A DNA stretch of 64,000 nucleotides from Echinococcus granulosus (GCF_000524195.1 NW_020170388.1:462117-526116), one strand, 5' to 3'; shown: positions 28,101 through 37,785, counted from the first letter of the stretch. Notes: generated from the letters alone by a model not told the origin. Made by a program: numbers and translations.

Positions 28101-31100
28101 GCTGACTCGGAGATTCACTCTCACAAGAATGTGTTTAGCATGTTTTTGTTTAGTGTCAAAACTTTCAAAGTCCGGAAAGGACTCATTTTCACACTCAATT
28201 CTTTTTGCACGAACTGAATGGTAGATTCGTGTATTCGTTAAATCGATCCTTAAAACTCCATGAATAATCTTGTGAACTCGAATGAAATTAACTTGTTGTT
28301 GTCTTTTAACAGCATTTCGACAATGCGCTACTGGATGAAGGGTAATCTCTCCTCACGATCTTTGCGACTGGCGAGACAAGTGAAGGAGGAGGATGTGGAA
28401 CAATTCGTGGCTACTCACCTCTCTGAGTGCATGAAACAAATTTGCACTTCTCTCCCGTGAGTTTCAGCTCTTCATATATTTATTTTTTCATCGGACACTT
28501 TCGAACCTTCCTATCACCTTTTTTCCAACTGCTTGTCTCTATGTTCTGCGTATATTTTATTTCTTAGCTCTTACTTTATTTCTCATCTGTCCCGAAAAAT
28601 TGCCAAAGCTATCTCCGAACATGTCGTTCCACAAGTAGATAGGAACTGAGGGGAAATTGAAATGAAATATATGAAGAGAGCCTTAGACAACAAGGTAACC
28701 AGATCTAATCACGTAAGAATCAAAGGGTTTACGTAGTTTAGCACTGGCACACTTGCTGATTAACTCCTCGATTCCCCTCTTTTACTTNNNNNNNNNNNNN
28801 NNNNNNNNNNNNNNNNNNNNNNNNNNNNNNNNNNNNNNNNNNNNNNNNNNNNNNNNNNNNNNNNNNNNNNNNNNNNNNNNNNNNNNNCTAAAACGAATGC
28901 TGCCACGGGGAGGCCCTTGGTTCTAAAGACAATCCAGATTCATTCGCCATGGGATGCTAAAGCTTTAGTAGGGTTCTGCCTATCTAGATTGCCTTCAACT
29001 TTCAGCAGTATGAAGAGGTGCTAGGTCAATCTTGCAAGTATGTATCCAAAATCCTGACTTTCAAATTCCGCTTTTCAGCATTACTGGTTGTCATGATCGA
29101 AACAATATCCAGCTAATTGCCAAAATTCGCCAACGGTTTCGTAGTCTCATTATGATCTCAGCCTTCACAAACTCAGCCATTCACTGTAAATGCCCTTATT
29201 CCTTCTGCATCTTTACCACAGGTTGCTTTGCGAATTACGGCCTTTGAGCCCAAACTGCCTCTGCATTTATTAAGCACAGGGTATTTAGTATAAGACTGAT
29301 TATTTTTAAAGTACACTTAATAACTATACCTTCAAATGAGTAGCTGAATTTCTTTACATTCGGTTGATCTTAAGTATTTCCTCATTTGCCCAACACGCCT
29401 GAAGTACTTGGTGGAACCATGGTTCTCACCATGGTCTCTGGTTAGATATTTACAACCCTGAAGTTTGACTCAAACCGAAAAACCCAACCCTCTTTCTCCA
29501 CTTAGCGTTGGTTTTACCCCTAGTCTCCTCTTATGGGAAATATTTTACGGCATTTTAATAAATAAATTGGCTTATTCCCGATGAGCAGTGCCTTAGCGAG
29601 CGCTTTTCCTGATCCATTAACCCCCGGCAGTCGATTCTGCTTCACTTTTGTTTGTTCACAAGAGTGGAATGTTTCAAAACTGAGGCAGAAAATTATGAGT
29701 CTTTAGAGTTGGCTGTGTTTTCAGAGTCATGGATTTGAAAAGTCTAGTGTCTTTCAATTTCCCTCTGCTGAAATTTAACTACTTTAAGCAGGTGAAATTT
29801 TATGAAAGGCCCTTTTTTGTTAAAAACATTTTCCATGCCTTTGCTTTTTCATTTTGTCTGTTTCGTGCTGAAATGCAGAAGCTTATTCAATGTCACAATG
29901 CTATCATCGCACTCTATCTCAACCATGACTGTCACAGTTGCCATGCTGTCCGTTTTGAAGGAGAAAAAAATGGGGGATTTGCACTTTTGTTCCAAGCAAA
30001 GTAACTGCAAAACTCAGTTTGATTAAGTTCGTTTCATTTAAATTTTTCCATTTTCTGCACAAGAAACTAGGTTTTAGTAACTCCCTGTGCTCTTCTAAAA
30101 AAAGATAACCATTCTGAAGAAGAATGAAGGGGAAATTGCAAATTATTTTTCTCTTTGAGAATCTTTGTCCGAAATGGGAACTAGAGTGTTTATTTAGATC
30201 TCCTCAAGGTTAAATGCTAAGTAAAGGAAACTGTTTTCTTTCTGTCAAGGTCAGTTTAATCTCGTCTCTGTAAGGATGATGCTTGGAATTATTTGACCGA
30301 AGAAGGTCTAAATGTATGGTGTTTTGTGCAAAAAAGGTAGACTTCGGTAGTGAAAAACCGAGTTTGCTTTACTATGTGGATGTATATACTTATCCCGGCG
30401 TCTGGCCGATATTACCTGAGAATGAGCTCTGGCACGGAAAGGCTTGTCGTTGTGTCTGAGCAAACCTAGAAGATCTTGGTTCGCTTCGTCATCAGTGCTG
30501 CAGTGCTGATCTCTACATTCTCCCATCGCCATGATACTCGATTTTTAATAATAATAATAATAATGTGATCTAAACAACCCTGACCTTTCTGTGCCAAAGT
30601 GCCTCTTCCACTTGGCGCAAAATTCAACTCTTCTGTGCTAGCCAAAAGGGGAAAGCTGTCTTGGTACCCAGCATGCGCTAACTCCTCAAGATTGTAGGGT
30701 TTCATCTATGATTGTTGTCCTCACCGTTGTCACAGAAAGATCTTTCCCTTGTCCAATTTCACAACAGATTGCGCGTAGATCAGATGTCCGGAATCAGACT
30801 GAATTTTGACAGGAGCGGCTGCTGAGGCTGGGGGGGGGAGGGGGGAAATACCACAAATGGGCGTGCATGCCTTCGGATTTGGGATCTTTGTTAACAAGAC
30901 ACTTCCACCATTACCTGCTGTTGCTTACGCGCACTCACTACCACCGTTGCCTGACATCGGGGTCGCACTGGATATTAGCGTCTAGTAGTACATGTATCTC
31001 ACACTTATTAACGCTCGTCTTATCGTCACTGTAGCCTGCTTTACCAAATAGTCATAAAATCCCTATCCATCATATATTCACAAGTGCGAATAAGCGATTT

Positions 31101-33264
31101 TTACGTCGAAAATTAGTTACATTAGTTTCTCGGACTTTGACCTTTTTAAATCATGCAGTTATTTGCTATGCATCACCGAACTGCATCTCCGAATGGGTTT
31201 TTTGTATTTACAAGTACTCGAAACTGTGCAAACACACGCCTAGTCGGCGACTTATTCAGGGATAGTTTTCAAGTCAAACGAGTGCGAGCGCACTATACTC
31301 CAAGCAAAAGCCTAAATGTTTTATGTAAAACAGTGTCTCACCATCACTCTAGCAGTTGACGCAATACGATGATACGTAAGTTGAGGTCCTGCTCCTATAC
31401 GACCGTTATCACGACTCGAGCATTTGCATGAACCAGAACAAATATCTACATCTTTTTCTTCACCTTGAACCATAAAAGCGTTGAATTAACAGAGATTCTT
31501 TTCATTAGCGACTATAGTTTTCCAAAGACTGGTGTTGCGTAGTTACCAGAATTCTTCCCTTAGAATACCGAGTTCTTCTGTACAAGCGCGGTATTGTTCT
31601 ACTCTGACTGGATGTGCACCTGATAGTAATGGATTAAAGACCATCCTTTTTCACCCTTAAATAATTTCTTCCCGTCTGCTGACATTTAGTTTGCCCGATA
31701 AGACGCTGGAATCGGTCTTCTACTTCGAGGACTTCCACCGCTGGACCAGTCGAAAATTCGCCACCGAGGGGCGCTACCAATCACGCGAGGCCACGTCATC
31801 CCTTTTGATGGCTTTGACTACGATGCATTTGGTAAATTGTTACAGGAGGCCTTTTTATATTGGTGTATTTCACGAAGTTCTACATCATTTTTTCCGTCTC
31901 TTCTAATTATTTCCTAACAAATGACTCGGGGAAAAAACGCGGAAAATCCGAGAAAAATAATTCCGTAAAGTAGCTTATCAATGTTCAAGTTATCAAAATC
32001 GTATATGACGCCGAGAAGTGGAACAAGTCCCATCTGCAATGAGTTAAATATTCATTTTACCTAATGCCTACTTGAACTATTCCTTTTTCCCCAGAAAACA
32101 GTGCTCTTTTTATTTTTGTAATGAGGACCATTCAAATTCCGCTGACACCTTTTTTATGTGAATTTCCACTTACTTTTTCCCCTACAAACAATGTAATGTT
32201 ATTTTGACAATTTTTGTGAATTATTTGCAATGAAGCGAGGAAGGTAGCCAGTAAGGCCTACTGTTTATTCCTAAATCCTTATTTGAAAAAAAATACTAAG
32301 CGAAAGATCACATCGCATTTAAGTATATTATACTTAAAAAAAGTCATGAGACATTTTCAGTCAACGTCATTTTAATCAAGTAATTCATCTCCGATGCAGG
32401 GTAGCGAGTCTACTCTGCCACATTTCATCTCATAGATTAGGATGAGGAATGGTCAAGTAAGAGCAGGACTTTTGGGTTCAGAACCGAAAAGGAAAAAAAA
32501 AAACAAGTGCGACTTGCTTTTATTTTTCCATCTACTCTCCTTCCCCCACACCTCAGCCCTTAACCAATGTCTCCAAAGCTTCTGAAATGCAAGGATTTCG
32601 TATTGTGACTTTGCTTCGTTATCGGTGGTGAAATGCTCACCTCCGAGGTAATCTCCTCAAAGGTACAAATTCTAATATTAGGAGATTGTTCACTGGGTAG
32701 ATTTGTCTCTTCTACCCTCTCCGTTGATCCGATGTCCACGATGTTCAGTTTAATGAGTATTGTGAAGATGAGCTAGAACTCACCACATCGAATTATTTTG
32801 ATCAGTTCAACATTCTACTAGTAATGAAGTCTCCTGTGTGCGGGAGGACATTGGTTAATTCAAAAAAAGGGAACTTTGTTTACCATCCCACGATGTTCTC
32901 TACACCCACTTACCACCACCGCCGACTGCCATCTTGATTAAGGTTGTTTGGATTGGACTGCCTCACCCGCATACATGGTGGCTATGATTGATGGGAAGCA
33001 CTTGACACTTACTACTGTGCGTATTTCTACCACAGTAGCACTTATCCCCTTGGGTGTTAAAATGGGAAGTTCCGTTTGTACTCGAACCTCCCTCCTATTT
33101 ACCACCTTTGGTAATCTAATTCTCTTCATTTACTTTTTTAGATTCGTCGTCTAAGTAGTAGAAGTGCGGGAATAGGAAGGCAAGCAGTACCTGAATCATC
33201 TACTTCCGATTTGATTCACTATTGTGGTCTCGAAGACTCGCCTATTCTCTTTCAGTACTTATAA
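965..33264 (+). CDS. GPR155: GPR155/LYCHOS-like lysosomal transporter-GPCR fusion protein (17 exons, 5' partial)
   Basis: Seventeen exons join in one frame to give 820 codons and a TAA: 965-1157, 1208-1407, 2769-2886, 2971-3085, 4439-4604, 10922-11077, 12761-12899, 13974-14148, 14738-14831, 20487-20582, 21902-22041, 22913-23017, 24336-24531, 25762-25922, 28313-28456, 31690-31831, 33142-33264. Domain order matches vertebrate GPR155 (about 870 residues): a PIN/auxin-carrier-like membrane half (visible residues 1-290) with the crossover signature TSQSNDVALAYP, a GPCR-like helical half (about 300-485), an acidic Ser-rich linker (485-615), two more membrane segments (615-672) and a diverged DEP domain (about 700-820). 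In mammals the protein sits in the lysosomal membrane, senses cholesterol and acts on mTORC1 through GATOR1; that role is carried over by homology only. The start codon and first helix are outside the window. Every junction is GT-AG and phase-consistent. A possible ATTAAA poly(A) signal lies at 33729. Confidence 0.93.
1208..1407 (+). CDS. GPR155: GPR155 exon: transporter half helices
   Basis: The acceptor TTTCGTGCAG closes a 50-nt intron (1158-1207), the shortest in the gene. The split codon C|TT gives Leu. The protein reads LRLLYPDLAAYIYLFAPAQL, then VILNPLGYF, matching the human 'YLQYIYLVAPISLMMLNPIGF' region, followed by a hydrophilic loop. It ends in phase 0 at AAT|GTAAGT. Confidence 0.93.
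2769..2886 (+). CDS. GPR155: GPR155 exon: transporter half helices
   Basis: Begins after CACATTCAG with VVRQVALNPLLF and continues through a membrane helix (TLIGVIFNFIF) to the amphipathic segment MAEGFFKDLG. It aligns without gaps to the human helix after 'LQNPIVFMVFIGIAFNFIL'. Phase 0 in, phase 1 out, at G|GTACGT. Confidence 0.92.
2971..3085 (+). CDS. GPR155: GPR155 exon: conserved Ser/Gly helix (SATALFYLG)
   Basis: Follows an 84-nt intron with acceptor TTAATTACAG. It encodes GASFSATALFYLGFSMVRRI, the equivalent of the human 'NSFSGSALFYLGLTMVGKI', then a basic loop and the start of the next helix. It ends in phase 2 at GT|GTAAGT. This joins correctly to 4439 (V-IISPFITREM). An earlier acceptor at 4401 would need a weaker GTGTAA donor and is less likely. 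Confidence 0.92.
4439..4604 (+). CDS. GPR155: GPR155 exon: transporter half, second crossover region
   Basis: The pyrimidine-rich acceptor ends CGTGTTTAG. It encodes IISPFITREMMVLLLSHQP, aligned to human 'LLVLPLLCREMVELLD', then SSFAFLYAAAPTAPPVFLFA, the second pseudo-repeat crossover helix (human 'NYAFLYGVFPVAPGVAIFA'). It ends in phase 0 at GTG|GTGAGT, before the largest intron of the gene. Confidence 0.92.
6735..7783 (-). mobile_element. TRIM-like element, copy 1 (two LTRs)
   Basis: Reverse-strand copy of the ~1 kb family. Its 5' LTR is at about 7602-7783 and its 3' LTR at about 6735-6918. Immediately inside the 5' LTR is TGGTAGCAGC (7600-7591, reverse strand), identical over nine bases to the primer-binding site expected for animal initiator tRNA-Met. 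The 5' LTR ends in CTACA one base earlier. The internal ~680 bp aligns with the other copies from GAGCATCTGTTACAACCCC to the GGGAGGTTAGCCAAGAGGAA stretch. The polypurine tract and the start of the 3' LTR appear deleted. Open frames inside are not shared with other copies, so I call it non-coding. Confidence 0.72.
9757..9936 (+). mobile_element. LTR of the TRIM-like family (solo or truncated)
   Basis: A single terminal repeat in forward orientation. It contains the family landmarks GACAACACATAATTTGTCCC and CAGGGAAGTCTTGGGGCGCT and ends in CTACA. No internal region follows, although the next bases CTTGGTAACC resemble a decayed primer-binding site. It could therefore be the left end of a truncated copy rather than a true solo LTR. 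Confidence 0.6.
10131..10645 (-). repeat. Repeat family B, copy 1 (reverse)
   Basis: Read on the reverse strand, this ~500-bp block aligns along its length with 11565-12047 on the forward strand. Shared landmarks are the CTCCTGGTGTCTACTC and GCAGAAGGCTAAAA segments and GTGTGGAA(C/T)GCCTG near the end. Open frames exist in both copies but differ in stops and length, so I do not call a protein. The family is unidentified; its size would fit a SINE or a non-autonomous DNA element. Confidence 0.65.
10922..11077 (+). CDS. GPR155: GPR155 exon: last transporter helix and link to GPCR half
   Basis: Phase 0 at both ends, 52 codons. It starts after TTTTGTCCAAAG with IGAGLVIGTFLYAPIMFIFA, matching human 'IITSGMVISTFVSAPIMYVSA', then a luminal loop and the start of a new helix, ending at TGT|GTGAGT. 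The exon is bracketed by the inverted pair of family B repeats. Because it is 156 nt and phase-neutral, skipping it would not shift the frame. Confidence 0.92.
11565..12047 (+). repeat. Repeat family B, copy 2 (forward)
   Basis: Forward partner of the reverse copy at 10131-10645. It runs from about ACGTGGCAGAAAAAGCACGG to TTTCGAGG and is collinear with the other copy over about 480 bp with scattered mismatches and small indels. It sits in the intron directly downstream of exon 10922-11077. No function is recognised. Confidence 0.65.
12761..12899 (+). CDS. GPR155: GPR155 exon: GPCR-like half, helix
   Basis: After CATTTAACAG it encodes VWTLAILAVTKKANRMPYRF, then a hydrophobic helix (LVCVIVSVMVFCSSLVVG), aligned to human 'IWSLAILLLSKKYKQLPH...'. 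Phase 0 in, phase 1 out, at G|GTGAGT. A C-homopolymer lies 39 bp after its end. Confidence 0.92.
12939..12958 (+). repeat. C-homopolymer tract (C12 T C7)
   Basis: About twenty bases of nearly pure C just inside the intron after the 12761-12899 exon. Its length is likely to vary between alleles and to be error-prone in reads. Confidence 0.85.
13974..14148 (+). CDS. GPR155: GPR155 exon: GPCR-like helices
   Basis: The acceptor TTTATTGGCAG joins G|AT to give Asp. It encodes DREVDTTWSQYIKFIVFFFA, then a helix GSRVWTAFLCIALLLQ, a basic turn RRRR and the start of the next helix, matching human 'LYSTYLWTGLLAISLFLLKKRER'. It ends in phase 2 at GT|GTGAGC. Confidence 0.91.
14738..14831 (+). CDS. GPR155: GPR155 exon: GPCR-like helix and luminal loop
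   Basis: The acceptor CCATTTTAG adds A to the split codon (GT|A, Val). It reads IPVVSTLILTLTAQ, then a loop containing AFHYGTTQ, equivalent to human 'IPALLVGVLLITG...AFFYGKEQ'. Phase 2 in, phase 0 out, at CAA|GTATGT. Confidence 0.9.
14832..20486 (+). other. GPR155 intron, 5.7 kb
   Basis: No recognisable exon, RNA gene or element copy. The longest open stretch is 17282-17656 (124 codons). It has no family I recognise and no splice context that would insert it in frame. Confidence 0.7.
20487..20582 (+). CDS. GPR155: GPR155 exon: GPCR-like helix
   Basis: Ninety-six bases, phase 0 to 0, between TCTCTTTCAG and CGC|GTAAGT. It encodes QICSMVLLVICLSTSLLAFL, then a short basic cytosolic turn (FRSKSVVSRR). 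It corresponds to human 'MITTAVTLFCSILIAGISLM'. Confidence 0.9.
21902..22041 (+). CDS. GPR155: GPR155 exon: cytosolic Ser/acidic linker
   Basis: Follows ACTCTTTAG. It encodes a hydrophilic linker beginning SLTSKRSRSHSNF with a run of Thr/Glu and then EYAPLLPPETGDEPELSHLN. It is not alignable to human residue by residue, but it sits at the same place, between the GPCR-like core and the last helices. Phase 0 in, phase 2 out, at GA|GTGAGT. Support is positional and frame-based. Confidence 0.82.
22913..23017 (+). CDS. GPR155: GPR155 exon: cytosolic linker, Ser/His-rich
   Basis: The acceptor GGTTTTAG gives GA|G (Glu). It encodes PVSPDEEKSNSSDLLHSSPH and then DGALHQHENEVADL, low-complexity and probably disordered. 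It ends in phase 2 at CA|GTACGT. Exact homology is weak; phases and position support it. Confidence 0.8.
24336..24531 (+). CDS. GPR155: GPR155 exon: end of linker and next membrane helix
   Basis: CA|A joins after TTTCCTTAG. It continues the acidic Ser-rich linker (SDSEEAFQEDDLPPPLSNQS) and then enters the helix LHRFFILIILLMISMFF, matching human 'LTRHVLLCLLLIIGLF'. It ends in phase 0 at TTT|GTAAGC. Confidence 0.9.
25762..25922 (+). CDS. GPR155: GPR155 exon: last helix with NFGQG motif
   Basis: Begins after AACTTGGTAG with GICICLWRLV and reaches FIDQIFNFGQGILIFAVFGI, then DTELIINPLAN. It aligns closely with human 'CLWWLFNQEPGRLYVELQFFCAVFNFGQGFISFGIFGLD'. Phase 0 in, phase 2 out, at TG|GTAAGT. 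The default partner is 28313, giving a Cys codon across the junction. Confidence 0.92.
26582..26665 (+). other. Candidate phase-neutral cassette exon (84 nt) in GPR155
   Basis: Flanked by TGCATTTTTAG and AAG|GTAGGG. It would enter and leave in phase 2 without stops, adding 28 residues with a hydrophobic core (CPTVISVVVALIFAFSGAQ). Human GPR155 has no such segment, and an extra helix here would move the DEP domain to the other side of the membrane. The acceptor lies in sequence shared with an intronic site at 8303-8321, so this may be exonised repeat or chance. Confidence 0.25.
28313..28456 (+). CDS. GPR155: GPR155 exon: cytosolic tail and start of DEP domain
   Basis: Strong acceptor TGTCTTTTAACAG. 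Joined to 25922, the tail keeps the same spacing as human (ISTMRYWMKGN opposite 'KRRLEFLWNNK'). It continues VKEEDVEQFVATHLSECMKQ, the first DEP helix, and ends in phase 2 at CC|GTGAGT. Confidence 0.88.
28457..31689 (+). other. GPR155 intron with assembly gap
   Basis: About 3.2 kb holding the N gap (28788-28887), an (ATA)n run near 30546-30564 and a G-homopolymer at 30830-30845. No exon is seen. Human-to-worm spacing across this junction is equal (29 residues from the DEP helix Cys to the conserved Trp and following residue), so an exon hidden in the gap is not needed. Confidence 0.75.
28788..28887. other. Assembly gap, 100 N
   Basis: Exactly 100 undetermined bases, the conventional placeholder for a scaffold join of unknown size. 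It lies inside a GPR155 intron; true distance and intervening sequence are unknown. Confidence 0.98.
31690..31831 (+). CDS. GPR155: GPR155 exon: central DEP domain
   Basis: The acceptor TGACATTTAG adds T (CC|T, Pro). It encodes LPDKTLESVFYFEDFHRWTS and later QSREATSSLLMALTTMHL. It aligns without gaps to the human DEP around 'TFCGCDLVSWLIE', with D-x-x-x-W kept. It ends in phase 0 at TTG|GTAAAT. The GxDLVxWL signature is degraded to EDFHRW. Confidence 0.87.
33142..33264 (+). CDS. GPR155: GPR155 terminal exon: DEP C-terminus and stop
   Basis: After TACTTTTTTAG it encodes IRRLSSRSAGIGRQAVPESS, an inserted Ser-rich segment, then DLIHYCGLEDSPILFQYL and TAA. The ending matches the human DEP end ('VIQHITNEYEFRDEYLFYRFL') in pattern. 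Phase 0 entry is consistent with the previous exon. Confidence 0.82.
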   Translation: MRRLSSRSAGIGRQAVPESSTSDLIHYCGLEDSPILFQYL

Positions 33265-34593
33265 TCAGTCTGACGTCTCATCTCATTTCACTCAAAATTT
33301 CCCCCCCCCTCCCCTCCTACATCCCATGTCTCGCACTTATCTGCCGAAGTGGAATGATAAATACCAAAGTGATTTCGAGAAAACTTCTAATTTTGCATGC
33401 TAGCGCTTAGACTTTTTTCCGAGCTTGTTGATATGCCAACGCGTTGATCTATTTCCTGTTTACAGCAAGTTAAAGCTGTCAGTACATATGGAAATGCCAT
33501 GCTTTATCCATTCCAAATATAGTTCTTTTGAAGAATTTTTTAAAATGCCCTTTCCCAAAAATATGGACTTCGCCATCTTGACTCTTTGTAACGATTTGTA
33601 TTGGTATTTCAGCACATTTGTACCTTTGGGGTTCTTTGCTAAAGGCCATTCAGCAAATGGACTTCAACATGCAAGCCCTATACGATGGACTCGTGTGTAC
33701 ATATGAAAGAATTAGAGCCTTCACAGCCATTAAATAGGTATTTGATGGTCCTTTAAAGTAAGTGGGTGATGGTTACGGTCTAGATTTCGCGGGGCGTTAA
33801 CTAGTCAAAATTCCTTAGCATTTGTGGGGTTTGATTAATCCACCAGTGTAGTAATGTGTTCATATAAACAAGATCTTTGATTTGATCGGACAACAGGTTG
33901 ATGTTTTGACACTTGTTTTAACACTTAAGTGTGCACATTTAAGAGGGCAGTCGTCATTCGTAGAGATATTTACCAAAGAAAAGGAGTCACTTGTAAGGTC
34001 CATAAGCTCGGGCGTCGAATTAAGGTACCGATCAACCACTAGAGATGTGGAGGAGGTATCGGTTGTCCACGTAATTCACTTTGTTTGCATATACTTACCG
34101 CACAAATCTCCGTAAGCGGCATTTTCGCATCATTCGCACTTAGCGGTGCTTCATTTGGCGGTTGTTAAAAGTGGGCGTGGCTTTAGCAGCCCATCTTCTG
34201 AGGGTGTTAAGATTCAACCGTCTACAGCAGATGTATTCCTTCGATGATGTTAAGTTTTGGGGAACGAAACCAAAGTTCTTCTTCAATGGGATAGTGTTTA
34301 CTTACCGCTGCCAGCAAAATCGCGCCACGATTCCACGATTTTCTGCCATAAAGCAGTGACTTCTTGCGACTTTAGGAAAGACTGGGGTGGGGGGCCACAC
34401 AATCTAGCATCTGGAGAAGATACCACTGTGACAAAGTGAACAGCTTTTTTGTTTCATTACATATCTGCAGCACATTTTAAAGTCTAGTAACTTGTAATTG
34501 AGATGCCTTTAATACTTCACGAGTTCATCATTCCGTAAACCAATTCTAGCGGCATTGAGTAAAGGAGTTCGAGTAGTTGTTTATCTTCAAATA

Positions 34594-35624
34594 TGTTATT
34601 TACTTGTTTAAATCTCCATTTTGATTTTGCGAGCGCTCAAAGCTCCACCTTTGCACTTCCACTGAGCGGCATGGCCTTTGGATTATGTTGGTAGCTACCT
34701 AGCCCTCCTGAGTGTCAGAAATGCATTTCCTTCACTAGTATTGTGACTTCTTCCGACTTCAAGGTAAACTCGGGGCTCTACATCGGTGGCAATGGAGAGC
34801 GTACCCGATCATATTGGGCAAATGCCTTGGTTTAGCCTACTTAATGCGAGACCTTGGTGTGCCAGAAGAAGGTTGTGCGTCGAAGATGGGAGAATTTGTG
34901 ACTATCCCTAATAGAAGGGTTAAAAATGACGTCCGCCTTCAGCAACTACCCCGCTACCGTGCTCCGCAAGAAAGCCATTAGCAACTGAATCCCCACTATT
35001 CGTGGCTGTGAATCATCTAGAAAAGTTTGTTATGGAACTGTCTACGGTTTCCGTTTAAAATTTTTAGTTAGGTAGACAAATGAAATCCCTTCAAGTTTTT
35101 TCTAGCTAGATAGAATCCAGATAGATTTGGGTGGGCATCACTGAAGTGAGAAAAAGTGCCAAGGAGGAATGGGTGCAAAATCGAACCCCTATAAAACTAT
35201 TTTAAACATTGTCTCTTATTAATTGACTCTATCGCTTAGGCCAGTGTCTTTACGACCAGGAATGATCATACTGGGTGGCTACCACATTTTTCTTTCCCCA
35301 AGAGGGTTCCTGAACAGAGTGAAAAACAGTTGTGGGTGTTTTTCTTACAACACTGACTATGTTGTGATAGCCGACGCCGAAGATTGACAAAGGAGGGCGT
35401 AGAAGATGACATCCAAAAGGAGAGAAGAGCCATGTAGTACTTCAATTGTTCGTTTAATTCCTCATTATGGTTTCTAGGGCATTTAAGGTGCCGCGATGGT
35501 ACCTCCACTGGGCAGCATGACCTCTAGACCATGCCGGTAGCCCTCCGGTCCTTCCGTACGTCGGGAATACGTTTCCCCCGTATTACGACTTCTTTTGTCT
35601 CCCACAAACACTTGAGGTGTTACA
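34594..35624 (+). mobile_element. TRIM-like element, copy 2 (best preserved)
   Basis: LTRs at 34594-34782 (189 bp) and 35433-35624 (192 bp), both starting TGT and ending TACA. The primer-binding-site relic CGGTGGCAA follows the 5' LTR by one base. The polypurine-rich AAAAGGAGAGAAGAGC (35415-35430) directly precedes the 3' LTR. The internal ~650 bp aligns to the other copies (GAGAATTTGTGAC, CAACTACCCC, AGATTTGGGTGGGCA blocks) and has no conserved ORF. TCAAAT occurs just outside both ends (34587, 35628) as a possible but unproven target duplication. Confidence 0.78.
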
Positions 35625-36124
35625 GTCTCAAATTTTAACTTTTACTGTTTAAATCCATTAAAATTCTATCTTTTGTATTAAGGCAGAACTAAATTTTCTT
35701 ATGTGTAATTAACTAAGCGGTACTAATAGGGACTTAATTGACAGTCCTTTTTTGTCGGAAAAGACAACAAAACGAATCCAACCTACAAAAGACTTAGGCT
35801 GCCGAAAAACTAGCTTAAGTTTCTCCTGATACCTCTTTAAATCAGCAATCTGGCTTGTTCATTCATATAGTACCTCCGATCACTCTTTTACATTGATTTA
35901 AATGGTTGACTAATTGACATTACAAAAATAAGCAAATCTCCCTACAACTTCAAATTACAAACAGGTACGGAAAATAGCGTGAAAATTTTGAAAACAGAGA
36001 CTAATTAGGCTTCGTTGATTGTGCATCCGTCTTGGTACCATGGCCTTCCGGCCGTACTCGCTGCCCAGTGCCCTAATGGGACTCCTTGGAATCGGATCAA
36101 AATCTGGTAAAAAGTTTTCGTCAG

Positions 36125-36166
36125 ATACACACACATACATATATATAATATATATATATATACATA
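36125..36166. repeat. CA/TA dinucleotide microsatellite
   Basis: An ACACAC run followed by alternating TA with one interruption. AT-rich and likely polymorphic. Confidence 0.9.
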
Positions 36167-37785
36167 ACACGAAAGCTCTTCATCCTTGACCATAACGATT
36201 TCCCTAGAGCACAGAATGGACGAAGGCAATCCTTGCATTGTCATCCCTCCAAATGCACGTTGTCATACGCTTCGAAATCACACTTTCCTAAAGCTATTAT
36301 TTAATTGTTCCTTTTCCTTACTTTCTTGATAGTTTTAAACTGATTTGCACTGCTTAAGGCTGCCTATCACCAATAAAGCACTATCGTATATGTAAGGGAA
36401 ATAATTCCGACTTTTCAATCCCCGGATTTTGTAATTCACAATTAATGGTACGGCTATTGCTACTACCTTTCCAGCCTTGCCATGAGTTGATAAAAACTTC
36501 TACCCCATCCTGATAAGCTTTGCTACGGCTTCAGGCCAGACTCAGGGCGTCATACTACTAAGCGAGGTAACTGAATCCTATCTAAATACGAAAAAATCGA
36601 AACCACATCCACTTTTAGCAGTTATTCCAATTGCAGCTAAAAATGAAGCGATACTGAACATAAACGATTTGATGACACCCCTTATGGCTCGGACCACAGG
36701 ACTTCAAAGAGGATAAATAAATGACGTGAACAAACGGTACCTTCTCGTGTAGTGGGGTGGAATTTAGATAGGTAGTGTGGGACAATGAAGATTTAATGGC
36801 TGCCACTCATGGCTCGTGGATTGTTTTCATGGCACCGATTACAAAGTAATGGCCGACAATGGAGGGTGCTGCCAAAAGAAGAATGGGTCCTTTTGGCCAT
36901 GCCATAAGCCTCTTAGCCCTTTTGTGCGCTAATGGTAGTCCGCCATTCCACGCCGCCTGCATGACCAAGGAAAAAAGCAGGAGAGCTTCAGGTGATCTGC
37001 ATGTATTCGGAGGCTTACATCTGTTGCATATTCTATTTTCGTTATTTTCACAGCAATTGAACTAGAAGGCTCTAAGCAACTCTCAACTTACCAAGCAAGT
37101 ATAAATCTTGCATTTAATCCTTCGGATTTCCTTCTCATATTCAAAAATAAATTGGTTGCAGGTGTTACAAGAATATTAATCGAAATTCAAAGTTTTTTGT
37201 TAATTTTATTCTTTAATATGGATCTGGTTATGTCCAAATCATTTTAAATGGAGAAAAAAGTCTTTCTTTCGTCTTCCGATTTTCGTTAATTTACGACTAA
37301 AGCGAACGAAGTGGAGTCTTAAGGCATTTACTTATGTAGCAGATGAGGAAACCTCCCGTATAGTCTTCGTTATCAATTTGCTGTCGTGAGTTGTAAATGC
37401 GAAACGATATCCTTGTAAAATTCCATTTTAAAAATGACCGAAGGTTTTGATGTACCAAATTTAATACAATTCCATAGTTCTCATAAAATTGGTGCTGCAG
37501 AGTATTTGAGGAGTGGTATGGAGCAGCAGAGTAAACAGTGTAGAATTATTTTATGAAAAGTAGTGCTTGTAACATTGCTTTGAATGACGCTCAATCATTG
37601 AAGAAAATCGGGGAGTGAGTAAAACAATTTCAGACCATCAAGTCTACCAACAGCCTCCAATAGTGTAATGTCTAGCACAAGTGACGAAACGCGCCGAGTA
37701 CACCGACATTAGCTAAGAGACAAAAGCCGTGGGAGACTCTGCTAGGAAATTTGGTGTCGTATAGGTTAACAATGGGTGAAATCCA

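Noticed and set aside
28005..28217. Open frame starting DFDDGISIGEFAVFSPKF between the DEP-side GPR155 exons
   Set aside because: No usable splice sites that preserve phase, and the AT-rich second half reads like intron.
30470..30515. Reverse-strand CTGATGACGAAGCGAACC, similar to a hammerhead ribozyme core
   Set aside because: The GAAA core element is broken and no helices I or III can be drawn around it. No tandem copy is present.
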